Source: Nocardioides alkalitolerans
Lineage (GTDB): Bacteria; Actinomycetota; Actinomycetes; Propionibacteriales; Nocardioidaceae
Length of the DNA stretch: 64,000 bases
Direction of reading: 5' to 3'
Assembly: GCA_038184435.1 (NCBI GenBank)
Contig: CP116227.1
Location: 1,240,001 to 1,304,000, forward strand
Part shown: piece after piece, positions 32,172 through 40,857 of the stretch
Position numbering within the stretch: position 1 is the stretch's first letter
Layout: each line of letters opens with the position of its first letter
The notes under the pieces: model-generated
The model's input: the letters and a program-made list of their open reading frames with translations, nothing else
What the model was told of the DNA's origin: nothing
The model's database searches: none
Translations under genes and position numbers: made by a program

Positions 32172-35100
32172 GTGGCCGACCAGCTGATCATCCGAGGTGC
32201 CCGCGAGCACAACCTGAAGGACGTCTCGGTCGACCTGCCGCGCGACAGCCTCATCGTCTTCACCGGTCTCTCCGGGTCGGGCAAGTCCAGCCTCGCGTTC
32301 GACACCATCTTCGCGGAGGGGCAGCGGCGGTACGTCGAGTCGCTGTCGGCCTACGCCCGGCAGTTCCTCGGCCAGATGGACAAGCCGGACGTCGACTTCA
32401 TCGAGGGGCTCTCGCCCGCGGTGTCCATCGACCAGAAGTCCACCTCGAAGAACCCGCGCTCGACCGTCGGCACGATCACGGAGGTCTACGACTACCTCCG
32501 CCTGCTCTACGCCCGGGCCGGCACGCCGCACTGCCCCGTCTGCGGCGAGACCATCGCCCGGCAGACGCCGCAGCAGATCGTCGACCGCGTGCTCGGTCTC
32601 GAGGAGGGGCGGCGCTTCCAGGTGCTCGCCCCGGTCGTGCGCGGCCGCAAGGGGGAGTACCTCGAGCTCTACCGGTCGCTCCAGACGCAGGGGTTCTCGC
32701 GGGCCCGCACCAACGGGGAGACCCACGCGCTCGACGAGCCGCCGAAGCTCGACAAGCAGAAGAAACACACGATCGAGGTCGTGGTGGACCGCCTCGCGGT
32801 GAAGCCGTCCTCCAAGCAGCGGCTGACCGACTCGGTGGAGACCGCCCTCGGCCTCGCCAACGGTCTCGTGGTGCTCGACTTCGTCGACCTCCCCGACGAC
32901 GACCCCGGCCGGGAGATGCGCTTCTCGGAGAAGCTGGCCTGCCCCAACGACCACCCGCTCGAGGTCGACGAGCTGGAGCCCCGGTCGTTCTCCTTCAACG
33001 CCCCGTACGGCGCGTGCCCGGACTGCTCCGGCCTCGGTGTCCGCATGGAGGTCGACGCCGAGCTCGTCGTTCCCGACCCGACCGCCACGCTCGGCGAGGG
33101 TGCGCTGGCCCCCTGGACCGGCGCCCACGTGGCCGACTACTTCCTACGCCTCCTCGCGGCCCTCGGCGACGAGATGGGCTTCGACCTCAACACGCCCTGG
33201 GACGAGCTGCCCGAACGCGTCCGCAAGGTCGTGCTCGACGGCCACGCCAAGAAGGTCCACGTGCGGCACCGCAACCGGTACGGGCGCGAGCGGTCCTACC
33301 ACGCCGACTTCGAGGGCGTCCGGGCCTACGTCGAGCGGCGCCACCGCGAGGCGGAGACCGACACGAGCCGCGAGCGCTTCGAGGGCTTCATGCGCGAGGT
33401 GCCGTGCCCCACCTGCCGCGGCGCGCGGCTGCGCCCCGTGGTGCTGAGCGTGACGGTCGGCGGTCGCAACATCGCCGAGGTCTGCCGGATGCCGCTCAAC
33501 GAGGCATCCGCCTTCCTCGAGGGGCTCGAGCTGAGCGAGCGCCAGCGCCAGATCGCGGCCAACGTGCTCAAGGAGATCCAGGAGCGGCTGCGCTTCCTGC
33601 TCGACGTGGGTCTCGACTACCTGACGCTCGACCGCTCGTCGGGCTCGCTGTCGGGTGGCGAGGCCCAGCGGATCCGGCTGGCCACGCAGATCGGTGCCGG
33701 TCTCGTCGGCGTGCTCTACGTGCTGGACGAGCCGTCCATCGGTCTCCACCAGCGCGACAACCAGCGCCTCATCGAGACGTTGCTGCGGCTCAAGCGCCTC
33801 GGCAACACGCTCATCGTCGTGGAGCACGACGAGGACACCATCCGGGTCGCGGACTGGGTCGTCGACGTCGGTCCCGGCGCCGGAGAGCACGGCGGTCAGA
33901 TCGTCCACTCCGGCAGCGTGCAGGGCCTCTACGAGCACCCGGACTCGATCACGGGGCAGTACCTGTCGGGTCGCCGCGAGATCCCCGTCCCGGCGGTGCG
34001 CCGCCCGCGCACCACCGGCCGCGAGCTCACGGTCGTCGACGCGCGGGAGAACAACCTCCAGGGCATCGACGTGACCTTCCCGCTGGGTCTGTTCGTCGCC
34101 GTCACCGGTGTCTCGGGCTCGGGCAAGTCCACCCTCGTCAACGACATCCTCTACGCGTCGCTGGCCAAGCACATCTACAACGCGAAGGCCGTCCCGGGCC
34201 GGCACCGCAAGATCACCGGGCTCGAGCACGTCGACAAGGTCATCCACGTCGACCAGTCGCCGATCGGGCGTACGCCGCGGTCGAACCCGGCGACGTACAC
34301 GGGCGTCTTCGACCACGTCCGCAAGCTGTTCGCGGCGACGCCCGAGGCGAAGGTCCGCGGTTACATGCCCGGGCGGTTCTCGTTCAACGTCAAGGGCGGT
34401 CGCTGCGAGGCCTGCGCGGGCGACGGCACGCTGAAGATCGAGATGAACTTCCTGCCCGACGTCTACGTGCCGTGCGAGGTCTGCCACGGCGCGCGGTACA
34501 ACCGCGAGACGCTCGAGGTGCACTACAAGGGCAAGACCATCGCCGAGGTCCTCGACATGCCGATCGAGGAGGCCGTCGACTTCTTCGCGGCGGTGCCCGT
34601 CATCAACCGCCACCTCAAGACCCTCCTCGAGGTGGGGCTCGGCTACGTGCGCCTCGGCCAGCCCGGCACCACCCTGTCCGGCGGCGAGGCCCAGCGCGTG
34701 AAGCTGGCGACCGAGCTCCAGCGCCGCTCGACGGGTCGCACGCTCTACGTGCTCGACGAGCCCACGACGGGCCTGCACTTCGAGGACATCTCGCGGCTGC
34801 TGGTCGTGCTCGGCCGCCTGGTCGACCAGGGAAACTCGGTGCTCGTCATCGAGCACAACCTGGACGTCATCAAGACCGCCGACCACATCGTCGACATGGG
34901 CCCCGAGGGCGGGTCCCGCGGCGGGTACGTCGTGGCCGAGGGCACGCCCGAGGAGGTCGCCGCGGTGGAGGCGAGCCACACCGGGCGCTTCCTCGCGCCC
35001 CTGCTCGAGGGGCGCGCCGCGAGCACCAGCGCGCCGCGGCCGGCCGAGGAGGCGCCGACGGGCAAGGGCGCGGGTGCGAAGGCCCCTGCCAAGAAGGCCC

Positions 35101-35225
35101 CCGCGAAGAAGGCTCCTGTCAAGAAGGCCCCCGCGAAGAAGGCTCCTGCGAAGAAGGCGGCTGCGAAGAAGACCGCCACGAAGAGCGTGGCGACGAAGGC
35201 GTCGACCGCCGGGCGCGGCCGGTGA
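32172..35225 (+). CDS. uvrA: Excinuclease ABC subunit UvrA with a Lys/Ala/Pro-rich tail
   Basis: The damage-sensing ABC ATPase of excision repair, 1017 residues. Both nucleotide-binding domains are complete: Walker A TGLSGSGKSSLAFDT and TGVSGSGKSTLVND; signatures SGSLSGGEAQRIRLA and TTLSGGEAQRVKLA. Three zinc-finger pairs are visible (CPVCGE; CPTCRG; CEACAGDG with CEVCHG). The GTG at 32172 has GAAGGA five bases upstream; an in-frame ATG at 32100 overlaps the LexA region and is rejected. After about residue 965 the chain becomes a histone-H1-like tail of AKKAP repeats of about 50 residues, which the family does not need. A Rieske gene overlaps its stop. Confidence 0.97.
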   Translation: MADQLIIRGAREHNLKDVSVDLPRDSLIVFTGLSGSGKSSLAFDTIFAEGQRRYVESLSAYARQFLGQMDKPDVDFIEGLSPAVSIDQKSTSKNPRSTVGTITEVYDYLRLLYARAGTPHCPVCGETIARQTPQQIVDRVLGLEEGRRFQVLAPVVRGRKGEYLELYRSLQTQGFSRARTNGETHALDEPPKLDKQKKHTIEVVVDRLAVKPSSKQRLTDSVETALGLANGLVVLDFVDLPDDDPGREMRFSEKLACPNDHPLEVDELEPRSFSFNAPYGACPDCSGLGVRMEVDAELVVPDPTATLGEGALAPWTGAHVADYFLRLLAALGDEMGFDLNTPWDELPERVRKVVLDGHAKKVHVRHRNRYGRERSYHADFEGVRAYVERRHREAETDTSRERFEGFMREVPCPTCRGARLRPVVLSVTVGGRNIAEVCRMPLNEASAFLEGLELSERQRQIAANVLKEIQERLRFLLDVGLDYLTLDRSSGSLSGGEAQRIRLATQIGAGLVGVLYVLDEPSIGLHQRDNQRLIETLLRLKRLGNTLIVVEHDEDTIRVADWVVDVGPGAGEHGGQIVHSGSVQGLYEHPDSITGQYLSGRREIPVPAVRRPRTTGRELTVVDARENNLQGIDVTFPLGLFVAVTGVSGSGKSTLVNDILYASLAKHIYNAKAVPGRHRKITGLEHVDKVIHVDQSPIGRTPRSNPATYTGVFDHVRKLFAATPEAKVRGYMPGRFSFNVKGGRCEACAGDGTLKIEMNFLPDVYVPCEVCHGARYNRETLEVHYKGKTIAEVLDMPIEEAVDFFAAVPVINRHLKTLLEVGLGYVRLGQPGTTLSGGEAQRVKLATELQRRSTGRTLYVLDEPTTGLHFEDISRLLVVLGRLVDQGNSVLVIEHNLDVIKTADHIVDMGPEGGSRGGYVVAEGTPEEVAAVEASHTGRFLAPLLEGRAASTSAPRPAEEAPTGKGAGAKAPAKKAPAKKAPVKKAPAKKAPAKKAAAKKTATKSVATKASTAGRGR
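35074..35178 (+). repeat. Degenerate 15-base coding repeats in the uvrA tail
   Basis: The segment AAGAAGGCYCCYGYS is repeated six to seven times in frame, encoding the K-K-A-P units of the UvrA C-terminus. Such tandem coding repeats are prone to expand or shrink by slippage. Confidence 0.7.
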
Positions 35226-35644
35226 CCGCCGCGGGCCGCGGGGTCGGCCGGCGCGGGCTCGTCCGCGCGGGTGCCGGGGTGGCGGGCGTCGCCGCGGTGG
35301 CGCCCGTCGTGGCCGCGTGCGGGGGCGAGGAGGTCTCGGCGCCGTCCGGCTCGCCCGGCGACGTGCTGGTCGCGACCGGCGACGTCCCGGTGGGCGGCGG
35401 CGTCATCCTCGACGACCAGAAAGTCGTCGTCACGCAGCCCACCGCGGGCGAGTTCAAGGCCTTCTCCTCGACCTGCACCCACCGCAGCTGCCAGGTGACG
35501 CGCGTGGAGGAGAGGTCGATCGTCTGCCTCTGCCACAACAGCCTCTTCTCGGTCGCCGACGGCTCCGTGCAGGAGGGCCCCGCCGACACCCCGCTGCCGT
35601 CCGTGGCCGTCGACGTCGCCGGCGACGACGTCGTCCTCGCGTGA
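35222..35644 (+). CDS. Tat-exported Rieske [2Fe-2S] lipoprotein
   Basis: A 140-residue secreted electron-transfer protein. The N-terminus has a twin-arginine GRRGLVRAG, a hydrophobic stretch and the lipobox VVAAC. The Rieske cluster ligands are CTH and CLCH in STCTHRSCQVTRVEE and SIVCLCHNSLFS, and further cysteines (HRSC and CLC) may form the stabilising disulfide. The partner is unknown; it resembles small actinobacterial Rieske proteins rather than the QcrA subunit. The GTG start overlaps the uvrA stop as GTGA, so it is co-translated with uvrA and likely SOS-induced with it. Confidence 0.87.
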   Translation: MTAAGRGVGRRGLVRAGAGVAGVAAVAPVVAACGGEEVSAPSGSPGDVLVATGDVPVGGGVILDDQKVVVTQPTAGEFKAFSSTCTHRSCQVTRVEERSIVCLCHNSLFSVADGSVQEGPADTPLPSVAVDVAGDDVVLA

Positions 35645-35688
35645 GGCGTCCGGAGACCCGCGTCACGCCCCGCGCCGCGGCGTACCGG

Positions 35689-35722
35689 GGCGTCCAGGAC
35701 CGTCGGCGGAGCGACGTAGGGT
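35689..35722 (+). promoter_or_regulatory. uvrC promoter sharing its layout with uvrB
   Basis: GGCGTCCAGGAC (35689-35700) is identical to the block before uvrB. It runs into CCGTCGGCG (35700-35708), eight bases, then TAGGGT (35717-35722). The GTG start is six bases further, giving a leaderless mRNA. The -35 part has three mismatches to the PafBC consensus, but the N8 spacing and TAnnnT are exact. Confidence 0.55.
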
Positions 35723-35728
35723 CGTTCC

Positions 35729-37720
35729 GTGGCTGATCCGACGACGTACCGCCCGCGTCCGGGGGAGATCCCCACGCAGCCGGGGGTCTACCGCTTCCGC
35801 GACGCGCGGCAGCGGGTGATCTACGTCGGGAAGGCGAAGAACCTGCGGGCGCGCCTGTCGTCCTACTTCCAGGACGTCGCGGGCCTCCACCCGCGCACGG
35901 CGACGATGGTCACCACCGCCGCGAGCGTCGAGTGGACGACGGTGGGCACCGAGGTCGAGGCGCTCCAGCTGGAGTACTCCTGGATCAAGGAGTTCGACCC
36001 GCGCTTCAACGTGAAGTACCGGGACGACAAGTCCTACCCGTGGCTCGCGGTGACGATCTCCGACGAGTTCCCGCGCGTCATGGTCGGCCGGGGCGCCAAG
36101 CGCAAGGGGACGCGCTACTTCGGGCCCTACAGCCACGCGTGGGCGATCCGCGACACCGTCGACACGCTCCTCCGCGTGTTCCCCATGCGGTCGTGCAGCA
36201 ACGGCGTCTTCAAGCGGTCGCAGCAGGTGGGTCGTCCGTGCCTGCTGGGATACATCGACAAGTGCGCCGCGCCCTGCGTCGGCTCGGTGAGCGCCGAGGA
36301 GCACCGCGCGATCGTCGATGACTTCTGCGCCTTCATGGGCGGGCAGACGTCGGCGTTCCTCAAGCGCGTCGAGCGGGAGATGTACGCCGCGAGCGAGGCC
36401 ATGGAGTTCGAGCGCGCCGCGCGGCTGCGCGACGACCTCGGCGCGCTCCAGCGGGCGTTGGAGAAGCAGGCCGTCGTGTTCGGCGACGGTACCGACGCCG
36501 ACGTCGTGGCCCTGGCGGAGGACCCCCTCGAGGTCGGTGTGCAGATCTTCCACGTGCGCGGCGGTCGCATCCGCGGCCAGCGCGGCTGGGTCGCCGACCG
36601 GTCCGACGACGGCGGGGTCCCCGAGCTGGTGGAGGGCTTCCTCCTGCAGCTGTACGCCGGGGAGGCGGGCCATCCCGACGCGATCCCCCGCGAGGTGCTC
36701 GTGCCGGCGCTGCCGCCCGACGTCGAGACCGTCGAGGCGCTGCTCTCGGAGCTGCGGGGAAGCCGGGTGCGCATCAGGGTGCCCCAGCGCGGCGACAAGA
36801 AGACGCTGCAGGAGACGGTGGCCCGGAACGCCGAGCAGGCGCTGGCGCTGCACCGCACGAAGCGGGCGAGCGACCTCACGACCCGGAACCGCGCGCTGGA
36901 GGAGATCCAGGAGGCGCTCGAGCTGTCCGAGGTCCCGCTGCGGATCGAGTGCTACGACGTCTCCAACCTGCAGGGCACCGAGGTCGTGGCGTCGATGGTC
37001 GTGTTCGAGGACGGCCTGGCCCGCAAGGGGGAGTACCGGCGGTTCGTCATCAAGGACGTCGAGGGCCAGAACGACGTGGCGTCGATGCACGAGGTGATCA
37101 CGCGGCGCTTCCGTCGGCTCCTCGACGAGCAGGCCCGCAGCGAGCTGCGGCCGGGCGACGACGAGTCGGGGCCGATGCTCGTCGACCCCGACACGGGTCG
37201 TCCGCGCAAGTTCGCCTACACGCCGGGGCTCGTCGTGGTCGACGGCGGGCCGCCGCAGGTCGCGGCCGCGCAGCGTGCGCTCGACGAGCTGGGCATCGAC
37301 GACATCCCGATCTGCGGCCTCGCCAAGCGGCTCGAGGAGGTCTGGGTGCCGGGGGAGGAGGACCCGGTCATCCTGCCGCGCACGTCGGAGGGCCTCTACC
37401 TGTTGCAGCGCATCCGCGACGAGGCGCACCGGTTCGCGATCAACCACCACCGGTCGCGCCGCTCGAAGTCGATGGTCGAGAGCGTGCTCGACGACGTCCC
37501 GGGGCTCGGCGAGGTGCGCCGCAAGGGCCTGCTCAAGCACTTCGGCTCGCTGAAGAAGCTGCGGGCCGCCGAGGTCGCCGACATCGCCCAGGTGCCGGGG
37601 ATCGGTCCCGCGACAGCGGCGGCGATCAAGGACGCGCTGGCGAAGGACGATGCGGAACGCCGCAGCCGCGGACAGAATGTGCGGGTCAACACCGCGACCG
37701 GCGAGATCGAGGAGGACTGA
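35729..37720 (+). CDS. uvrC: Excinuclease ABC subunit UvrC
   Basis: The dual-incision nuclease of excision repair, 663 residues. The N-terminal GIY-YIG domain has PGVYRFRDARQRVIYVGKAK. The UvrB-binding UVR motif is at about 210-245 (EAMEFERAARLRDDLGALQ). The RNase H-like domain has RIECYDVSNLQGTE with its catalytic Asp, VVDGGPPQVAAA and a later DEAHRFAINHHR. Tandem helix-hairpin-helix motifs (VPGLGEVRRKGLLKHFGS, VPGIGPATAAAI) close the protein. The GTG start suits the leaderless promoter. It abuts rapZ with no spacing. Confidence 0.97.
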   Translation: MADPTTYRPRPGEIPTQPGVYRFRDARQRVIYVGKAKNLRARLSSYFQDVAGLHPRTATMVTTAASVEWTTVGTEVEALQLEYSWIKEFDPRFNVKYRDDKSYPWLAVTISDEFPRVMVGRGAKRKGTRYFGPYSHAWAIRDTVDTLLRVFPMRSCSNGVFKRSQQVGRPCLLGYIDKCAAPCVGSVSAEEHRAIVDDFCAFMGGQTSAFLKRVEREMYAASEAMEFERAARLRDDLGALQRALEKQAVVFGDGTDADVVALAEDPLEVGVQIFHVRGGRIRGQRGWVADRSDDGGVPELVEGFLLQLYAGEAGHPDAIPREVLVPALPPDVETVEALLSELRGSRVRIRVPQRGDKKTLQETVARNAEQALALHRTKRASDLTTRNRALEEIQEALELSEVPLRIECYDVSNLQGTEVVASMVVFEDGLARKGEYRRFVIKDVEGQNDVASMHEVITRRFRRLLDEQARSELRPGDDESGPMLVDPDTGRPRKFAYTPGLVVVDGGPPQVAAAQRALDELGIDDIPICGLAKRLEEVWVPGEEDPVILPRTSEGLYLLQRIRDEAHRFAINHHRSRRSKSMVESVLDDVPGLGEVRRKGLLKHFGSLKKLRAAEVADIAQVPGIGPATAAAIKDALAKDDAERRSRGQNVRVNTATGEIEED

Positions 37721-38602
37721 GTGTCCGCTCCAGCACCCGAGGCCACCGGGGGGCCGCTCGTCATCGTCACGGGCATGACCGGCGCCGGTCGCAGCACGGC
37801 GGCCAAGGAGCTGGAGGACCTCGGCTTCTTCGTCGTCGACAACCTGCCGCCCACCCTGCTCCGCGAGGTCGTGCGCCTGGTGGACGAGAGCAAGGGCTCG
37901 CAGCAGCCGATCGCCGTCGTGGTGGACGTGCGCTCCGGCTCGTTCTTCGACTCCCTCCAGGTGAACCTGGCGGAGGGCGCGATCCACCGGCAGGCGACCC
38001 TGCTCTTCCTGGAGGCGAGCGACGAGGTGCTGGTGCGTCGCCAGGAGGCCGCGCGCCGTCCCCACCCGCTGCAGGGCAGCGACCGGCTGCTCGACGGGCT
38101 GCACCGGGAGCGCGCCGTGCTCGCCAAGCTGCGCTCCGACGCCGACCTGGTGATCGACACGACGAGCCTCAACGTGCACCAGCTCACCAAGCGCATCGCG
38201 CAGGCGTTCGGCACGCCCGACACGACGCGGCTCAAGGTGCGGGTGGTGAGCTTCGGCTTCAAGTACGGCATCCCCGTCGACGCCGACTTCGTCGCCGACA
38301 TGCGCTTCCTCCCCAACCCCCACTGGGTGCCCGAGCTGCGGGCGCTGACGGGGCAGGACCCCGACGTGGCGGCGTACGTCAAGGGCCGGCCCGGGGCGGA
38401 GCCCTTCCTCGAGCAGTACGTCCCGTTGCTGCGGACGGTCGCGGAGGGCTACCTCAACGAGGGCAAGCGGTTCATGACGGTCGCGGTCGGCTGCACGGGG
38501 GGCAAGCACCGGAGCGTGGCCATGACGGAGGAGATCGCGGCCCGGCTCCGCACCGACGGCTTCGAGGTCCGCGCCACCCACCGCGACCTCGGACGCGAGT
38601 GA
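37721..38602 (+). CDS. rapZ: RNase adapter/nucleotide-binding protein RapZ (YvcJ)
   Basis: A P-loop nucleotide-binding protein of 293 residues. Walker A is GMTGAGRSTAAKEL. The family hallmarks VVDNLPPTLL, SFGFKYGIPVDADFVADMRFLPNP and VAVGCTGGKHRSVAMTEEIA are present. In E. coli RapZ guides RNase E to the sRNA GlmZ; the actinobacterial role is not settled. It belongs to the conserved uvrC-rapZ-yvcK-whiA block. The GTG starts right after the uvrC stop, and the end overlaps yvcK by GTGA. Confidence 0.95.
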   Translation: MSAPAPEATGGPLVIVTGMTGAGRSTAAKELEDLGFFVVDNLPPTLLREVVRLVDESKGSQQPIAVVVDVRSGSFFDSLQVNLAEGAIHRQATLLFLEASDEVLVRRQEAARRPHPLQGSDRLLDGLHRERAVLAKLRSDADLVIDTTSLNVHQLTKRIAQAFGTPDTTRLKVRVVSFGFKYGIPVDADFVADMRFLPNPHWVPELRALTGQDPDVAAYVKGRPGAEPFLEQYVPLLRTVAEGYLNEGKRFMTVAVGCTGGKHRSVAMTEEIAARLRTDGFEVRATHRDLGRE

Positions 38603-39621
38603 GCCCCTTCGGCGACGCCCAGGCTCCGATCGGCCCCCGGTCGGTCGCCCTGCCCGGCGTCTCGGTGGCAGCGCTGGGCGGCGGCCACGGCCTCTTCGCC
38701 TCGTTGGCCGCGCTGCGTCGGGTCGTCGGCGACCTCACGGCGGTCGTGACGGTGGCCGACAACGGTGGTTCGTCCGGGCGCCTGCGGGGTGAGTTCGGGG
38801 TCCTCCCGCCGGGCGACCTGCGGATGGCGCTCGCCGCCCTGTGCGGGGACGACGACTGGGGCCGCACCTGGGCGGAGGTGCTCCAGCACCGCTTCGCCGG
38901 CGACGGCGAGATGCGGGGCCACGTCGTCGGCAACATGCTCATCGTCGGGCTCTGGGAGCTGCTGGGCGACCACGTCCCGGCGCTCGACTGGGTCGGTCGG
39001 CTGCTCGGGGCCCAGGGACGGGTGCTGCCGATGGCGGTCACGCCCATGGACATCACCGCCGACGTCCGGCTGGCCGGCGCGGGGGCCGAGGGTGCCGAGG
39101 GAGCCGGGGGAGCCGGGGGCGAGGGCGAGCTCGTCCACGTCCGCGGCCAGGTCGAGGTGGCCAGCACGTCGGGGCGCATCGTCAACATCCAGCTCGACCC
39201 GCCCGACCCCGACGCCTGTCCCGAGGCGGTGCAGACGGTGCGGGCGGCCGACTGGGTCGTCCTGGGGCCGGGCTCCTGGTACACCTCCGTCATCCCGCAC
39301 CTCATGGTCCCCGACCTGCGGCGCGCGATCGTCGAGTCCGACGCGAGGGTGGTCGTGGTGCTCAACCTGGCGGACCAGCCGGGCGAGACCGCCGGCTACG
39401 GCCCCGAGGACCACCTCGACGCGTTGCTCGAGCACGCCCCCGACCTGCGCATCGACACCGTCGTGGCCGACGAGGGTGCGGTGGGCGACAGCGGCGGCGT
39501 ACGGGCCTGGGTCGCGGCTCACGGGGCGCGGCTGGTGCTGGCGGACGTCGCCGTGGGCGACGGCAGTCCCCGTCACGATCCGGAGAAGCTGGCGGGGGTC
39601 TTCGAGCGCCTCATGGGGTGA
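38599..39621 (+). CDS. yvcK: YvcK/CofD-like protein (gluconeogenesis factor)
   Basis: A cytosolic CofD-fold protein of 340 residues, involved in cell-shape and central-carbon control in other bacteria. Motifs include VAALGGGHGLFASLAALR, VTVADNGGSSGRLRGEFG, LPPGDLRMALAALC and VVLGPGSWYTSVIPHLMV. It has a Gly/Glu-rich low-complexity insert (about 158-172) not usual in the family. The GTG at 38599 overlaps rapZ and gives the expected N-terminus. Confidence 0.93.
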   Translation: MSPFGDAQAPIGPRSVALPGVSVAALGGGHGLFASLAALRRVVGDLTAVVTVADNGGSSGRLRGEFGVLPPGDLRMALAALCGDDDWGRTWAEVLQHRFAGDGEMRGHVVGNMLIVGLWELLGDHVPALDWVGRLLGAQGRVLPMAVTPMDITADVRLAGAGAEGAEGAGGAGGEGELVHVRGQVEVASTSGRIVNIQLDPPDPDACPEAVQTVRAADWVVLGPGSWYTSVIPHLMVPDLRRAIVESDARVVVVLNLADQPGETAGYGPEDHLDALLEHAPDLRIDTVVADEGAVGDSGGVRAWVAAHGARLVLADVAVGDGSPRHDPEKLAGVFERLMG

Positions 39622-39702
39622 GCCGCGGCCGCCTGCGGCGCCGGTACGTCGCGGCTCGCCCGGGATCTCGACGACGAAGCCTCGGCGTGTCGCGCGTCGT
39701 GG

Positions 39703-39708
39703 CAGGAT
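39703..39708 (+). promoter_or_regulatory. -10 element before whiA
   Basis: CAGGAT lies seven bases before the ATG at 39716. This is close to TAnnnT and suggests a leaderless start within the 94-base gap after yvcK. Confidence 0.35.
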
Positions 39709-39715
39709 GTCGCGC

Positions 39716-40705
39716 ATGGCGATGACGGCACAGGTGAAGGCGGAGCTCTCCAACACGCACATCACCAAGACCTGCTGCCGCAAGGCCGAGGTGGCGACGC
39801 TCCTGCGCTTCGCGGGTGGTCTGCACATCGTGGGCGGACGCATCGTGGTGGAGGCCGAGCTCGACACGGGCGCCGCCGCGCGCCGCCTGCGCAAGGACCT
39901 CAAGGACGTGTTCGGGCACGACTCCGACGTCGTGCTCGTGCAGGGGAGCAGCGGCATCCGTCGCGGCAGCCGCTACCTGGTGCGCATCGCGAAGGACGGC
40001 GAGGCGCTGGCGCGCCAGACCGGCCTCCTCGACGGCCGGGGCCGCCCGGTGCGCGGGCTGCCCCCGCAGGTCGTCTCGGGGGGTGCCTGCGACGCGGTCG
40101 CCGCGCTGCGGGGGGCGTTCCTGGCCCACGGTTCACTGACGGAGCCGGGCCGGTCGTCGTCGCTGGAGGTGACGTGCCCCGGGCCCGAGGCCGCCCTGGC
40201 GCTGGTGGGCGTCGTCCGCCGACTGGGTGTCCAGGCCAAGGCCCGGGAGGTGCGCAACTACGACCGCGTCGTGGTGCGCGACGGTGACGCGATCGGCGCC
40301 CTCCTGACGCGGCTCGGCGCGCACGAGGCGCTGATGGCGTGGGAGGAGCGTCGCATGCGCCGCGAGGTGCGGGCGACGGCCAACCGGCTCGCCAACTTCG
40401 ACGACGCCAACCTGCGCCGCTCCGCCCGCGCCGCCGTCGCCGCCGGCGCCCGCGTCGAGCGCGCGCTGGAGATCCTCGGCGAGGAGGCGCCCGACCACCT
40501 GAAGACCGCCGGTCACCTGCGGCTCGAGCACAAGCAGGCGTCGTTGGAGGAGCTCGGGCAGCTGCACGAGCCGGCGCTCACCAAGGACGCGATCGCCGGG
40601 CGCATCCGGCGCCTGCTGGCGATGGCGGACAAGCGCGCGGAGGACCTCGGCATCCCCGACACCGAGGCGTCGCTGACGCCGGAGATGCTCGCCGAAGAGG
40701 TCTGA
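39716..40705 (+). CDS. whiA: Sporulation/cell-division regulator WhiA
   Basis: A DNA-binding regulator of 329 residues. The N-terminal two thirds form a degenerate LAGLIDADG homing-endonuclease fold (LLRFAGGLHIVGGRIVVEAEL; ALRGAFLAHGSLTEPGRS). The C-terminal helix-turn-helix (about 250-315) has RRMRREVRATANRLANFDDANLRRSARAAV in parts and DAIAGRIRRLLAMADKRAED. In Streptomyces it acts with WhiB in sporulation septation; in non-sporulating actinobacteria it is retained with an unclear role. The first of two close ATGs (39716, 39722) is used. Confidence 0.95.
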   Translation: MAMTAQVKAELSNTHITKTCCRKAEVATLLRFAGGLHIVGGRIVVEAELDTGAAARRLRKDLKDVFGHDSDVVLVQGSSGIRRGSRYLVRIAKDGEALARQTGLLDGRGRPVRGLPPQVVSGGACDAVAALRGAFLAHGSLTEPGRSSSLEVTCPGPEAALALVGVVRRLGVQAKAREVRNYDRVVVRDGDAIGALLTRLGAHEALMAWEERRMRREVRATANRLANFDDANLRRSARAAVAAGARVERALEILGEEAPDHLKTAGHLRLEHKQASLEELGQLHEPALTKDAIAGRIRRLLAMADKRAEDLGIPDTEASLTPEMLAEEV

Positions 40706-40766
40706 GCGGCCGACACGGCGGCGTACCCGCGGGTAGGTGTCCACCGGTCTGTGCCACCTCTCCGGC

Positions 40767-40789
40767 GTGTCGGTGGCGGGAGGTAGGGT
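40767..40789 (+). promoter_or_regulatory. gapA promoter matching the LexA-independent damage motif
   Basis: GTGTCGGTG (40767-40775), eight bases, then TAGGGT (40784-40789) matches TTGTCRGTG-N8-TAnnnT with one mismatch, as good as uvrB. A transcript from here would have a leader of about 60 bases before gapA. Whether it is damage-inducible is not known. Confidence 0.5.
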
Positions 40790-40857
40790 CGTGCCCGGCA
40801 ACCCGCCACGAGCCGGGTCATTCGCCCCGGGTCCGCACCCCTAGGAGTCGAGTAGCA

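Noticed and set aside
34980..35225. Frameshift at the uvrA 3' end as the source of the Lys/Ala/Pro tail
   Set aside because: The KKAP units continue in one frame with good codon usage and end at a stop that overlaps the next gene's start. This argues for a real tail.
35663..38581. Very long minus-strand open frame (972 codons) opposite uvrC and rapZ
   Set aside because: It mirrors two certain genes, has low-complexity Arg/Val/His-rich translation and no domain. Long antisense frames are expected at this GC content. The same applies to frames at 4708-6033, 46703-48451 and 49292-51673.
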